Positions 34,056-43,075 of a DNA stretch of 44,568 nucleotides are shown in pieces. Every line of letters begins with the position of its first letter. The stretch's first letter is position 1. Position numbers and translations under genes: made by a program. This stretch comes from an uncultured Lachnospiraceae bacterium (lineage in GTDB: Bacteria > Bacillota > Clostridia > Lachnospirales > Lachnospiraceae). Under the pieces are notes generated by a model that saw nothing but the letters and a program-made list of their open reading frames with translations, made no database searches and was not told the DNA's origin. The stretch lies in contig CANREE010000013.1 in assembly GCA_947629545.1 (NCBI GenBank), positions 1 through 44,568 of the forward strand, given 5' to 3'.

Positions 34056-34874
34056 TCAGTAGATATAATAAGACAGGGATTCGGTTTCGCGGAACCCTGT
34101 TTTTTTGTAGAGGTTCCGGGCGATGTAATTGAGACCGGAGACCTGAACGGAAACAGTGCGCAAAGTATCGCCGGCCTCCGTTGCGAGCAGGGCCAGCATT
34201 CCCCGCAGGAAATCCCTGCCGTATCCCTGACTTCGGTATGTTTCTTTGATCTGAAACGCGTAGAGGTATATTTCTGTCCTGCAGGGCAGCAGGGCGCAGG
34301 TTCCGATGACTTCTCCGTCAAGAATCGCTGCGTAGAGTCCGCTGGCTGCCTCGCTGCCTTGCGGGACGGAGGGATCTGTTTGCCTGATCGTAAGCGCAGG
34401 CCTGTATTCCCCGTCGCTTTGCAGAAGTTTGCGCGTCATCTTATATTCGGAGTACCAGTATTCAGCGCCGATTGCTTCCAGTACGGCGGAAGCGGCCGGC
34501 GATTTTTCATCGGTCAGGAAACAGAAATCCACCTGACATTGATTGTCCGATTCAAACTGATCGACTGTACGAAGCGCTGCGTTCAGCATTTCGGTGAAAT
34601 ACCCCTGTCTGCGGCGGCCGGGATGCACGAAGGCCGTGTATTCACAGGTGAAGACGCGTTCCGGTTTTGTATCCTCCTGCGGGACAAAAAAGAGAAAGCT
34701 GAATGCCGTAAGTTCGCTGTTATCCGGCTCATTCGCATAGATAAGATAATAATCCAGTCCGTCCTCGGAGGGAGCGGAAAGCGTGATCGGTTCCGCGTTC
34801 CGGCACGCCTCTGTCAGCGTGCGGACGGCTTCTTTCTGTCGGGTGGTTAATCGGGTGGTATGGACCAGTTTCAT
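34056..34874 (-). CDS. GNAT family N-acetyltransferase
   Basis: A 272-residue protein with two GNAT-like halves. The acetyl-CoA loop is ETYRSQGYGRDFLRGMLALL, preceded by EVIGTCALLPCRTEIYLYAFQ. The C-terminal NYIARNLYKKTGFRETESLSYYIY is the typical last strands. The N-terminal half also has a degenerate fold (AFVHPGRRRQGYFTEMLNAAL). The substrate is unknown. It is convergent with the FeoB-associated gene. Confidence 0.88.
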   Translation of the reverse strand: MKLVHTTRLTTRQKEAVRTLTEACRNAEPITLSAPSEDGLDYYLIYANEPDNSELTAFSFLFFVPQEDTKPERVFTCEYTAFVHPGRRRQGYFTEMLNAALRTVDQFESDNQCQVDFCFLTDEKSPAASAVLEAIGAEYWYSEYKMTRKLLQSDGEYRPALTIRQTDPSVPQGSEAASGLYAAILDGEVIGTCALLPCRTEIYLYAFQIKETYRSQGYGRDFLRGMLALLATEAGDTLRTVSVQVSGLNYIARNLYKKTGFRETESLSYYIY

Positions 34875-34952
34875 GGCTGCTTCCTCCTTTGAACCACATT
34901 ATAACGGAAAATAAAGATCTTCGCAAGCCGGATATTTTTCAGTAAAAAGGTA

Positions 34953-35005
34953 TTGACAATTCAGTAGAACGTGCTAATATAAACATATGAATAGTTGTTC
35001 ATATG
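34953..35005 (+). promoter_or_regulatory. Promoter and SmtB/CadC-type operator of the metal resistance operon
   Basis: TTGACA (34953-34958), a 16-nt spacer and TAATAT (34975-34980). Directly downstream is a perfect inverted repeat, CATATGAA-TAGTTG-TTCATATG (34984-35005). This closely matches the operator consensus of zinc/cadmium-sensing ArsR-family repressors. Confidence 0.88.
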
Positions 35006-35082
35006 ATGAACTGAGACGTTTCCCCCTGCAGGGAAAATGCTTTGGCGAGTCGGGATTTCAGGACAGGAAAGAAGGTTTGTTG

Positions 35083-35463
35083 ATGAAGGATTTCACGAAG
35101 ATCGAACAGGAAGTGGCGGACGGCGTCTGTGAGTTTATCCACGTCCATGAGGACATTGTAGAGAAGGTAGAGAAGGTCATGCCGGAGGAAGAGGAACTTC
35201 TGGATCTGGCGGAATTTTTTAAGATATTCGGCGACTCCACGCGGATCAAGATCCTGTATGTGCTGAGTCAGTCGGAGATGTGCGTCTGTGATATCGCTTC
35301 GATTCTGATGATGGGGCAGTCGGCGATCTCTCACCAGCTGCGGGTATTGAAGCAAATGCGTCTGGTGAAGTTCAGGCGGGAGGGAAAGACCGTATTTTAC
35401 TCTCTTTCCGATGGCCATATCCAGACGATTCTGGCCCAGGGGATGGAACATATCAGCGAGTGA
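35083..35463 (+). CDS. ArsR/SmtB family zinc/cadmium-sensing repressor
   Basis: A 126-residue winged-helix repressor (FFKIFGDSTRIKILYVLSQ, QSAISHQLRVLKQMRLVKFR). Two known metal-site signatures are both present. C67-x-C69 in the helix before the recognition helix (SEMCVCDIA) is as in CadC/ArsR. D110-x-H112 with H123-xx-E126 at the C-terminal helix (D-x-H-x10-H-xx-E) is the SmtB/CzrA zinc site. ATG at 35083 is chosen because homology begins there; the frame extends upstream into the operator. It precedes the P-type ATPase it should control. Confidence 0.93.
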   Translation: MKDFTKIEQEVADGVCEFIHVHEDIVEKVEKVMPEEEELLDLAEFFKIFGDSTRIKILYVLSQSEMCVCDIASILMMGQSAISHQLRVLKQMRLVKFRREGKTVFYSLSDGHIQTILAQGMEHISE

Positions 35464-35647
35464 GTCTTCCGGACATCGGCGGGAAGCAAAAAGCCGCGAT
35501 AGGCCCGGCGTAAAGAATTTATCAGGCAGAATGGGCCGGAGATATGGATGGGAGAGTCAGGAAAGATATACAGGAAAGATATAGAAAGAAACAGGACAGA
35601 ATAGGAAGAATTGGAACAGAATAACAGGAGAATCGAGGCAGAAAGCG

Positions 35648-37612
35648 ATGACAAAAAAACAGAAAAAGATGCTTATGCGGCTTGCGGTGAGCGCGGTATT
35701 TCTGGTTGTGGGGATCGTGGCGGAAGGAATTCATCCGGTCGACTGGATCTGTTTTGCGGTTTCGTATCTGGCGGCGGGCTACGATATTCCGCTGAAGGCG
35801 GCCAGGACGATCCGGGGCGGTCAGGTATTCGACGAGAATTTCCTGATGACGGTGGCTACCGTGGGCGCGGTTCTGGTGGGGGCGTATGAGGAAGCGGTCG
35901 CGGTCATGCTGTTCTATCAGGTGGGAGAATTCTTCAATGATTACGCAGTGAATAAGTCCCGCAAATCCATTTCCGACCTGATGGACATCAATCCGGAATT
36001 TGCCAATGTGCTCCGGGACGGCAGAGAGGAGCAGGTTGATCCGGATGAGGTTCAGATCGGCGAGACGATCGTGATCCGGCCCGGCGAGCGGGTGCCGTTA
36101 GACGGTGTCGTGGTGAAGGGAACTTCCAGCCTGGATACGAAGGCGCTGACCGGCGAATCCATGCCGGCGGAGATCGGCGAAGGGGAGAGCATCGTCAGCG
36201 GCTCCATCAATCTGAACGGACTGCTGGAGGTGCGGGTCACGAAGCTTTACGACGATTCCACCGTGGCGAAGATCCTGGAGCTGGTGGAGAACGCCAGCTC
36301 GCGGAAGGCCAAGGCGGAGAATTTCATTACCCGGTTTGCGCGGGTTTATACGCCTGTCGTAGTGTTTCTGGCGCTGGCGCTGGCGCTTCTTCCCCCGCTT
36401 CTGGCTGGGCAGTCCTGGTCGGTGTGGGTGTACCGGGCCTGCAGTTTTCTGGTGGTGTCCTGTCCCTGCGCGCTGGTGATCTCTGTGCCGCTCAGCTTTT
36501 TCGGCGGTCTGGGCGCGGCGTCGAAGCAGGGGATCCTGATGAAGGGCAGTAACTTCCTGGAAGCCATGGGCAATCTGGATACGGTCGTATTTGACAAGAC
36601 CGGAACGCTGACCACCGGGAAATTCGCAGTGACGGACATGGAACCGGTGGGCGTCAGCGAGCAGGAGCTGCTTACGTTAGCGGCTTACGGGGAGTGTCAT
36701 TCGACCCATCCGGTCGCGCTGTCGGTTCTGGAAGCATACCGTACGATGGAAAATGATTCCGCGCAGGCGGCAGATCCATTCGATCAGGACCGCATTGTAT
36801 CGGCGGAGGAGATCGCAGGGCATGGGATCCATGCGGTGCTGAAAGCCGTTGCAAAGGATGGGGTTGATGAGACTGCTTCGGATGAAAATACGGCGGCGGA
36901 GCCTGGGCATGAGACGGATACATTCGACCTTTATATCGGCAACGAGAAACTGATGAACCGCCGGGGTATCGCATTCCGCCCCGTTCAGGATGCGGCCGGG
37001 ACGACGCTCTATGTGGCGCGGAACAATGAATATATCGGCACGATTACGATCTCGGACACCGTCCGTGAAGACGTACCGGCGGCCCTGTCCGGTCTGCGCG
37101 GCGAAGGAGTAAGCAAGCTGGTAATGCTGACCGGCGATAAGGAATCCGTCGGTCAGGCTGTCGGGAGGAAGCTTGGGCTGGATCGTGTATACGGCGGTCT
37201 GCTTCCGGCCGATAAGGTAGCGAAGGTGGAAGCGCTTCTTGCGGAAAAGCCGGAAGGACGAACGCTGGCCTTCGTCGGAGACGGCATCAATGATGCGCCT
37301 GTCCTTTCCCGCGCAGATGTGGGAATTGCCATGGGCGGCATCGGTTCCGATGCGGCGGTGGAGGCTGCCGACGTGGTCATTATGACCGATGAACCGTCGA
37401 AGATCGTGGACGGCATTCGGATTGCCGGAAAGACCGTCGGTATCGTCCGCCAGAATATCATTTTTGCTATCGGCGTAAAGATCCTGATCCTGCTTCTGGT
37501 GGCGCTGGGAGCGGCCGGAATGTGGATGGCGGTTTTCGGCGATGTAGGGGTATCTGTGCTGGCGATCCTGAACGCGATCAGGGCGCTTGGTTACAAAAGA
37601 AACGCCGCGTAA
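35648..37612 (+). CDS. Heavy metal-translocating P1B-type ATPase (Zn/Cd/Pb)
   Basis: It is predicted to export zinc, cadmium or lead. Transmembrane region 1 starts right at the N-terminus, so the usual N-terminal heavy-metal-associated domain is missing. The actuator domain has ALTGESMPAEIGEG. The metal site CPC is in FLVVSCPCALVIS (about residue 271). Phosphorylation motif DKTGTLTTGKF follows at about 315, then the HP motif in ECHSTHPVA, and GDGINDAPVLSRADVG near 545. The 654-residue length fits. A 184-bp purine-rich gap separates it from the repressor gene; I see no terminator there. Confidence 0.93.
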   Translation: MTKKQKKMLMRLAVSAVFLVVGIVAEGIHPVDWICFAVSYLAAGYDIPLKAARTIRGGQVFDENFLMTVATVGAVLVGAYEEAVAVMLFYQVGEFFNDYAVNKSRKSISDLMDINPEFANVLRDGREEQVDPDEVQIGETIVIRPGERVPLDGVVVKGTSSLDTKALTGESMPAEIGEGESIVSGSINLNGLLEVRVTKLYDDSTVAKILELVENASSRKAKAENFITRFARVYTPVVVFLALALALLPPLLAGQSWSVWVYRACSFLVVSCPCALVISVPLSFFGGLGAASKQGILMKGSNFLEAMGNLDTVVFDKTGTLTTGKFAVTDMEPVGVSEQELLTLAAYGECHSTHPVALSVLEAYRTMENDSAQAADPFDQDRIVSAEEIAGHGIHAVLKAVAKDGVDETASDENTAAEPGHETDTFDLYIGNEKLMNRRGIAFRPVQDAAGTTLYVARNNEYIGTITISDTVREDVPAALSGLRGEGVSKLVMLTGDKESVGQAVGRKLGLDRVYGGLLPADKVAKVEALLAEKPEGRTLAFVGDGINDAPVLSRADVGIAMGGIGSDAAVEAADVVIMTDEPSKIVDGIRIAGKTVGIVRQNIIFAIGVKILILLLVALGAAGMWMAVFGDVGVSVLAILNAIRALGYKRNAA

Positions 37613-37638
37613 GCGGGCTGGCTGAAATTCTTTTTCTG

Positions 37639-37667
37639 TTGACATTTTCCTGTTCTGCTGATATGAT
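37639..37667 (+). promoter_or_regulatory. Sigma-A promoter for glnA
   Basis: A perfect TTGACA (37639-37644), a 17-nt spacer and TATGAT (37662-37667). The leader to the start codon is about 125 nt. Confidence 0.85.
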
Positions 37668-37679
37668 TTTCACATATGT

Positions 37680-37716
37680 ATGTAGCAAGGGGGTTACATT
37701 GATTTGTGACACCCTT
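37680..37716 (+). promoter_or_regulatory. Possible ANTAR-type hairpin with competing stem in the glnA leader
   Basis: ATGTAGC (37680-37686), hexaloop AAGGGG, GTTACAT (37693-37699) forms a 7-bp stem with one G-U pair. The loop has A at position 1 and G at position 4. It excludes a second stem, AAGGG-g-GTTACA (37687-37698) with TGTGAC-a-CCCTT (37705-37716), which is followed by CTCTGTTGTTC. A clear second hexaloop hairpin is not evident, so the motif is incomplete. Confidence 0.45.
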
Positions 37717-37799
37717 CTCTGTTGTTCGGAGATGCGGCTGCGACGGGGATCCTGCATCGTTCCGAGACAGAAATCCGACCGGAAAAGGAGATCGTGATC

Positions 37800-39137
37800 A
37801 TGGGAAGATACAACAAAGAAGATATCATCCGTATGGTGGAAGAGGAGGATGTGGAGTTCATTCGTCTGCAGTTTACGGATATGTTCGGGATGCTGAAAAA
37901 TGTGGCCATCACGGCCGGACAGCTCGGCAAGGCGCTGGATAACCTCTGTATGTTTGACGGTTCCGCCATCGAAGGCTTCGTGCGGGAGGAGGAGACGGAT
38001 ATGTACCTGCATCCGGATCTGGACACCTTCGAGATCTTCCCGTGGCGGCCCCAGCAGGGAAAGGTGGCCCGGCTTCTCTGCGACGTTTACTGTCCGGATG
38101 GGACGCCGTTTGAGGGGGATCCCCGGTATGTTTTTAAGAAGGTGCTGAAAGAAGCCGAGGACATGGGGTATTATTTCAATGTGGGGCCGGAGTGCGAATT
38201 TTTCCTGTTCCACGCCGATGAAGAAGGACGTCCCACGACCCAGACCCATGAGACGGCCGGATATTTCGATGTGGCGCCCATTGATCTGGCGGAAAATGTA
38301 CGCCGCGATATCGTGCTGAACCTGGAGGAGATGGGTTTCGTCATCGAATCCTCCCATCATGAGATCGCGCCTGCACAGCATGAGGTGGATATCCAGTATG
38401 AATTGGGATTGAAGGCGGCGGATAACATCGTTACATTTAAGAATGCAGTGAAGACGATTGCCAAGCGCCACGGCCTTCACGCGACTTTCATGCCGAAGCC
38501 CAGGGCGGGGATTAATGGATCCGGTATGCATATCAATATGTCGCTGGAGGACGGCCTCGGCAAGAACCTGTTCTCGGATCCATCCGACAGCATGGGCTTA
38601 AGCCAGCTGGCGTACCAGTTTCTGGCCGGGATCCTGTACCATATTGAATCCATGACGATACTGACGAATCCGCTGGTGAATTCCTATAAGCGGCTGATTC
38701 CCGGTTATGACGCGCCGGTTTATATCGCATGGGCGTCTGCGGCCAACCGTGGCCAGGTCATGCGGATCCCTTCCAATCGGGGGGCCTCTACCAGAATCGA
38801 GCTTAGAAGTCCGGATCCTGCCATGAATCCGTATCTGGCTCTTGCGGCCTGTCTGGCTGCCGGTCTCGACGGCATCCGGCGCGGAATGGTACCGCCGCAG
38901 CCGTTTTACGGCAATGCGTTTTCCCTGTCCAGGGCTGAGATGAGGAGGAGAGGCATCCGTCATCTGCCGGAGACGTTGGGAGAGGCGATCGAACAGTTTG
39001 AAAACGACGAATTTCTGGAGTCGGTGCTTGGCGGAACTGTCTATAATAAGTACCTGGAGGCGAAGAAGAAAGAATGGAATGAGTTCCGCAGTCAGGTAAC
39101 GGACTGGGAACTTGGGGAATATCTGTACAAATTTTAA
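37800..39137 (+). CDS. glnA: Glutamine synthetase, type I
   Basis: It makes glutamine from glutamate, ammonia and ATP. Family motifs: FTDMFGMLKNVAI, FDGSAIEGFVREEETDMYL, GPECEFFLF (metal Glu), NGSGMHINMSL (ATP site), KRLIPGYDAPVYIAWASAANR and RIELRSPDPAMNPYLALAA. Length is 445 residues. I see no Tyr-type adenylylation loop of the enterobacterial (beta) form, so this is the shorter Gram-positive form. ATG at 37800 follows AAGGAG by 9 nt; the frame is open upstream to 37722 but has no family similarity there. Confidence 0.96.
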   Translation: MGRYNKEDIIRMVEEEDVEFIRLQFTDMFGMLKNVAITAGQLGKALDNLCMFDGSAIEGFVREEETDMYLHPDLDTFEIFPWRPQQGKVARLLCDVYCPDGTPFEGDPRYVFKKVLKEAEDMGYYFNVGPECEFFLFHADEEGRPTTQTHETAGYFDVAPIDLAENVRRDIVLNLEEMGFVIESSHHEIAPAQHEVDIQYELGLKAADNIVTFKNAVKTIAKRHGLHATFMPKPRAGINGSGMHINMSLEDGLGKNLFSDPSDSMGLSQLAYQFLAGILYHIESMTILTNPLVNSYKRLIPGYDAPVYIAWASAANRGQVMRIPSNRGASTRIELRSPDPAMNPYLALAACLAAGLDGIRRGMVPPQPFYGNAFSLSRAEMRRRGIRHLPETLGEAIEQFENDEFLESVLGGTVYNKYLEAKKKEWNEFRSQVTDWELGEYLYKF

Positions 39138-39170
39138 GGTTTCACAAATACTCTGAGCTTCGCATATACA

Positions 39171-39191
39171 GGGAGGCTGCCGACACCTCCC
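39171..39191 (+). terminator. Small hairpin between glnA and the ANTAR gene
   Basis: GGGAGG (39171-39176) pairs with CCTCCC (39186-39191). No T-run follows, so read-through into the ANTAR gene is likely. Confidence 0.35.
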
Positions 39192-39226
39192 ATATCATGA
39201 CATGAACAGAGGCCGGGGGTGAACGC

Positions 39227-39772
39227 GTGACCAATATCATCGTGGCGTTCTCGAAACCGGAGGACGCGAGGAATATTAAAAATATCATAGTTAAAAACGG
39301 CTTTCCGGTAGTCTCGGTCTGCTCATCCGGCGCGCAGACGATCAGTGGTCTGGACGGGCTCCACGGGGGGATCATTGTCTGCGGGTACCGTTTCAGCGAT
39401 ATGCTGTATGCGGAACTAAGGGAGCTGGTACCGCCGGAATTTGCGATTCTCTTAGTGGCGTCCGCGCGGCGGATAGGAGATACGCTGCCGGATGGTGTGA
39501 CCTGGCTTCCTATGCCGCTTATGGTCCATGATCTTCTGGAAACGCTGCACGGGCTGGATGAAGAGCAGTTGCGAAAGAAAAAGATTGCCAGACAGAAACC
39601 TGCAGTGCGGAGGGAAGAAGACCGTCAGGCGATCGCGCAGGCGAAAGAGATGCTGATGGCCAGAAATAATATGACGGAGAACGAAGCCCATCGGTATATC
39701 CAGAAATGCAGCATGGACAGTGGAAGTAATATGGTGGAAACGGCGCAGAAGCTGATCCGCCTGATGGCGTAG
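39227..39772 (+). CDS. ANTAR domain antiterminator with degenerate receiver domain, NitR-like
   Basis: A 181-residue RNA-binding regulator. The C-terminal ANTAR domain reads AIAQAKEMLMARNNMTENEA, HRYIQKCSMDS and MVETAQKLIRLM, matching the three-helix family pattern. The N-terminal part resembles a response-regulator receiver (NIIVAFSKPEDARNIKNIIV), but the phospho-acceptor position in GGIIVCGYRFSDM has no Asp and the acidic pair is missing, so phosphorylation is unlikely. A helical linker joins the two. It follows glnA by 89 nt, the arrangement known for nitR in solventogenic Clostridium. It probably prevents termination at nitrogen-assimilation leaders. Start is GTG at 39227 after GGGGGTGA. 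Confidence 0.88.
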   Translation: MTNIIVAFSKPEDARNIKNIIVKNGFPVVSVCSSGAQTISGLDGLHGGIIVCGYRFSDMLYAELRELVPPEFAILLVASARRIGDTLPDGVTWLPMPLMVHDLLETLHGLDEEQLRKKKIARQKPAVRREEDRQAIAQAKEMLMARNNMTENEAHRYIQKCSMDSGSNMVETAQKLIRLMA

Positions 39773-39819
39773 CAGCGGAAAACGCAGCGGCGGGCAATAA
39801 CTGGATTGGGGGAAAGATT

Positions 39820-40623
39820 ATGCGGTTTGTAAAGATGCACGGCGCCGGCAATGATTATGTATATGTGGACTGCTTCCGCGAAACGGTATCCGATCCCGGG
39901 AAGCTTGCGGTGCGGCTGAGCGACCGTCATTTTGGGATCGGCTCCGACGGTCTTGTGCTGATCTGCCCTTCGGAGAAGGCGGACTGCCGGATGCGGATGT
40001 TCAATGCGGACGGGTCGGAAGGAGAAATGTGCGGCAACGCAATCCGCTGCGTCGGGAAATATGTGTATGAACACGGCATCGCGGCAAAGGAGCGCCTGAC
40101 GGTGGAGACGCTGGCGGGGATCAAAACGCTTGAGTTGGAAACAAACGGCGGGAAGGTGAACGCGGCTACGGTCGATATGGGAGTGCCCAAACTGACATCG
40201 GAACTGCCGGAGGAGATCTTCGTAGAGGGACGGACGCAGAACTTTGTGGGGATTTCCATGGGGAACCCGCATGCGGTGTATTTCAGGAAGGAGATTGACG
40301 GACTTGACCTGAACGCGGTCGGGCCGGCGTATGAAAATCACGCGCGGTTCCCGGACCGGGTGAATTCTGAATTTGTGCAGGTGCTTGACCGGGGACATGT
40401 ACGGATGCGTGTGTGGGAGCGCGGGAGCGGTGAGACTATGGCCTGCGGGACCGGGGCTTCGGCCTGCGCGGCGGCTTCCATCCTGATGGGTTATACGGAT
40501 GATACGGTGCAGGTGGATCTGCTGGGCGGGACGCTTTCGATCCGCTGGGACCGGGAAGGCAGCGGGCATATCTTTATGACCGGGCCGGCGGTGGAAGTGT
40601 TTTCCGGAGAGCTCGCAGACTGA
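39820..40623 (+). CDS. dapF: Diaminopimelate epimerase
   Basis: It interconverts LL- and meso-diaminopimelate for lysine and peptidoglycan synthesis. The two catalytic cysteines are in EMCGNAIRCVGKY and ETMACGTGASACAAA. MHGAGNDYVYVDCF opens the protein. Length of 267 is normal. Its partner dapL follows. Confidence 0.96.
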   Translation: MRFVKMHGAGNDYVYVDCFRETVSDPGKLAVRLSDRHFGIGSDGLVLICPSEKADCRMRMFNADGSEGEMCGNAIRCVGKYVYEHGIAAKERLTVETLAGIKTLELETNGGKVNAATVDMGVPKLTSELPEEIFVEGRTQNFVGISMGNPHAVYFRKEIDGLDLNAVGPAYENHARFPDRVNSEFVQVLDRGHVRMRVWERGSGETMACGTGASACAAASILMGYTDDTVQVDLLGGTLSIRWDREGSGHIFMTGPAVEVFSGELAD

Positions 40624-40714
40624 CGGAGCCGTACGGCTGCGCCGGACAGCCGGAAGCCTTTTGGAAGTAATGTAATTTGGATACGAATATGTTTATGATG
40701 GAGGATATGGGATT

Positions 40715-41929
40715 ATGGTCAAGCTGAATGAAAATTATCTGAAACTGCCGGGAAGCTATCTGTTCTCGACGATCGGGAAAAAGGTGGCGGCGTATTCGGC
40801 GGCGCATCCGGATGCGAAGGTAATCCGTCTGGGAATCGGCGATGTGACGCAGCCGCTGGTCCCGGCGATCATTTCCGCGCTGCATGAAGCGGTGGAGGAA
40901 ATGGGACATGCGGAGACATTTCACGGCTACGCGCCGGATCTGGGCTACGCGTTCCTGCGGGAGACCATCGCGGAAAAGGATTATCAGGCGCGGGGATGTG
41001 AGATCAGCGCGGATGAGATTTTCATCTCGGACGGCGCCAAGAGCGACTGCGGGAATATCCAGGAGATCTTCTCGGCGGACGCGAGGATCGCGGTGTGCGA
41101 TCCGGTCTATCCGGTGTATGTGGATTCCAATGTAATGGCGGGGCGGACCGGGGAATATGATGAGAAGACGCAGACCTGGAGCAATGTGATCTACATGCCG
41201 TGTACGGCGGAGAACGGTTTTGTGCCGCAGCTGCCGGAGGAGACGCCGGATCTGATCTACCTGTGCGTGCCCAATAATCCCACCGGGACGGCGCTTACCA
41301 GGGATCAGCTCGCGGTGTGGGTGAACTACGCCAATTCGGTGGGCGCGGTGATCCTCTACGACGCGGCCTATGAGGCGTATATCGCGCAGGAGGACGTGCC
41401 TCACAGCATTTACGAGATCCCGGGGGCCAGGACCTGCGCCATCGAGTTCCGGTCATTTTCCAAGAACGCAGGCTTTACCGGCGTGCGGCTCGGCTTTACG
41501 GTGGTTCCGAAGGATCTGAAGCGCGGCGGCGCAGCAGCCCACAGCCTGTGGGCACGGCGGCACGGCACGAAATTTAACGGCGCGCCCTATATCGTGCAGA
41601 AGGCGGCCATGGCCGTGTATTCGGAGGAAGGAAAGGCCCAGTTAAAGGATCAGGTGGCCTATTATATGCGCAATGCGAAAGTGATCTACGACGGACTGAA
41701 GGAAGCCGGATACGAGGTGTACGGCGGCGTTAACGCGCCCTACATCTGGCTTAAGGTGCCGGAAGGGATGACGAGCTGGGATTTCTTCGATTATCTGCTG
41801 GAGAAGGCCCATGTGGTAGGGACCCCGGGCAGCGGTTTCGGTCCCAGCGGGGAAGGGTATTTCCGGCTGACGGCGTTCGGTAACTACGAAAATACGGTGG
41901 AGGCGATCGGGCGGATCAAAAATCTGTGA
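40715..41929 (+). CDS. dapL: LL-diaminopimelate aminotransferase
   Basis: A PLP enzyme that converts tetrahydrodipicolinate directly to LL-diaminopimelate, bypassing succinylase or acetylase steps. It shows [31 protein letters not shown] and the PLP lysine in [17 protein letters not shown], plus [16 protein letters not shown]. Length of 404 fits. With dapF it forms the final two steps of this pathway variant. The 91-bp gap from dapF holds only an AGCCGTACGGCT palindrome near 40625. Its 3' end overlaps the convergent pdaA by 14 nt. Confidence 0.95.
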   Translation: MVKLNENYLKLPGSYLFSTIGKKVAAYSAAHPDAKVIRLGIGDVTQPLVPAIISALHEAVEEMGHAETFHGYAPDLGYAFLRETIAEKDYQARGCEISADEIFISDGAKSDCGNIQEIFSADARIAVCDPVYPVYVDSNVMAGRTGEYDEKTQTWSNVIYMPCTAENGFVPQLPEETPDLIYLCVPNNPTGTALTRDQLAVWVNYANSVGAVILYDAAYEAYIAQEDVPHSIYEIPGARTCAIEFRSFSKNAGFTGVRLGFTVVPKDLKRGGAAAHSLWARRHGTKFNGAPYIVQKAAMAVYSEEGKAQLKDQVAYYMRNAKVIYDGLKEAGYEVYGGVNAPYIWLKVPEGMTSWDFFDYLLEKAHVVGTPGSGFGPSGEGYFRLTAFGNYENTVEAIGRIKNL

Positions 41930-42836
41930 AATGACCGGCAGAGCTTTCGGAGGCGGAAGAATCCAGGCTCTGCGCTGACGCCGCCAGTTCGTCGAGCGAC
42001 GCGAACCGGTAGCCCATTTCCTCCCATTTCGTCAGAAGGCTGTCGAGGATTTCGGCGTTGGTTCTGGAGGTGCTGTGCAGCAGGACGACGGCTCCGGGAT
42101 GGACGCGGCCCAGAAGCTTTTCATAGGCTTCTGCGTGGGACGGCTGATTGTCCTGATACCAGTCCACATAGGCCAGACTCCAGAAGAAAGTCTTATAGCC
42201 GAGGGCCTGGGCCATTTTCAGGTTGGACTCGCTGTATCTGCCCTGGGGCGGGCGGTAGTATTTCTTCATGGGCTGGCCGGTAGTCTGTGCATAGAGCGTT
42301 TCCAGATCCGTAAGCTCCTTTGAGAACGCCTCCTCAGTGGAGATGGACGACATGTCCGGGTGATGAAAGGTGTGGTTGCCGACGATATGGCCTTCGGACA
42401 CCATACGCTTTACCAGATCCGGCGCGGTCTCGATATAGTTTCCGACGACAAAGAACGCCGCGGGGGCCCGATGCTTTTTCAGGGCGTCCAGAATCGCCTC
42501 CGTGCAGCCGTTTTCATAGCCGGCGTCGAAGGTCAGATAGAGAACTTTTTCGTCGGTCTGGCGCGCGTAGAATGCGTCAAATTGGGCAAGATAATCTGCG
42601 GAGGCATTGGCGACGGGAGGCTTTCCTTCTTCCTGAAAGCTTAAGCCCCAGCTGCCCTCGGAGGAGACGGCAGCTGCGCGCGGATCAGAGGATGAAACGA
42701 AGGAGCGGGCGTCCGGATGCGCGTTCAGCGGATAACGCTCTGCAAGACGTGCGGCCGCGTCTCCCATGCAGAAGCAGAGTACCGCGAGAAAGAAGTATTC
42801 AGCGCCTTTTCGGATGATGCGTGAGGGAGTGTCCAT
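41916..42836 (-). CDS. pdaA: PdaA-type polysaccharide deacetylase
   Basis: A NodB-homology deacetylase of 306 residues with an N-terminal membrane anchor or signal ([16 protein letters not shown]). Motifs in order: [13 protein letters not shown] (metal Asp, in the TFDAGYENG form typical of PdaA), [15 protein letters not shown] (metal His pair), [24 protein letters not shown] and [17 protein letters not shown]. PdaA removes acetyl groups from N-acetylmuramic acid during cortex delta-lactam synthesis, so spore formation is suggested. The C-terminal tail is Ser/Ala-rich. Confidence 0.9.
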   Translation of the reverse strand: MDTPSRIIRKGAEYFFLAVLCFCMGDAAARLAERYPLNAHPDARSFVSSSDPRAAAVSSEGSWGLSFQEEGKPPVANASADYLAQFDAFYARQTDEKVLYLTFDAGYENGCTEAILDALKKHRAPAAFFVVGNYIETAPDLVKRMVSEGHIVGNHTFHHPDMSSISTEEAFSKELTDLETLYAQTTGQPMKKYYRPPQGRYSESNLKMAQALGYKTFFWSLAYVDWYQDNQPSHAEAYEKLLGRVHPGAVVLLHSTSRTNAEILDSLLTKWEEMGYRFASLDELAASAQSLDSSASESSAGHFTDF

Positions 42837-42973
42837 GGCTTCTCCTGGTGCAAATGACCGGTATTACAGAATATATATGTACTGTTATGCATGATAATAC
42901 CGTGCATTGTGGCGAAAATAAGCCGGAAAAGTATGATAAAATGAGGAAATGCAACGATTTTTCGCTTGCTACG

Positions 42974-43002
42974 TTGACAAATCATTAAAATAGATTTATA
43001 CT
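42974..43002 (+). promoter_or_regulatory. Strong sigma-A promoter for the DUF6465 gene
   Basis: A perfect TTGACA (42974-42979), a 17-nt spacer and TATACT (42997-43002), in AT-rich context. The rest of 42837-43075 shows no gene. Confidence 0.85.
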
Positions 43003-43075
43003 ACATACAATTTATTTTGCAAAAATTTATCAGCTTAAATTTATTTGGAATGCAGAAATTCAGGAGGAAACGATT

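Noticed and set aside
37722-37799. Longer GlnA with 26 extra N-terminal residues
   Set aside because: The extra part covers the leader and has no similarity to glutamine synthetases. AAGGAG is well placed for the ATG at 37800.
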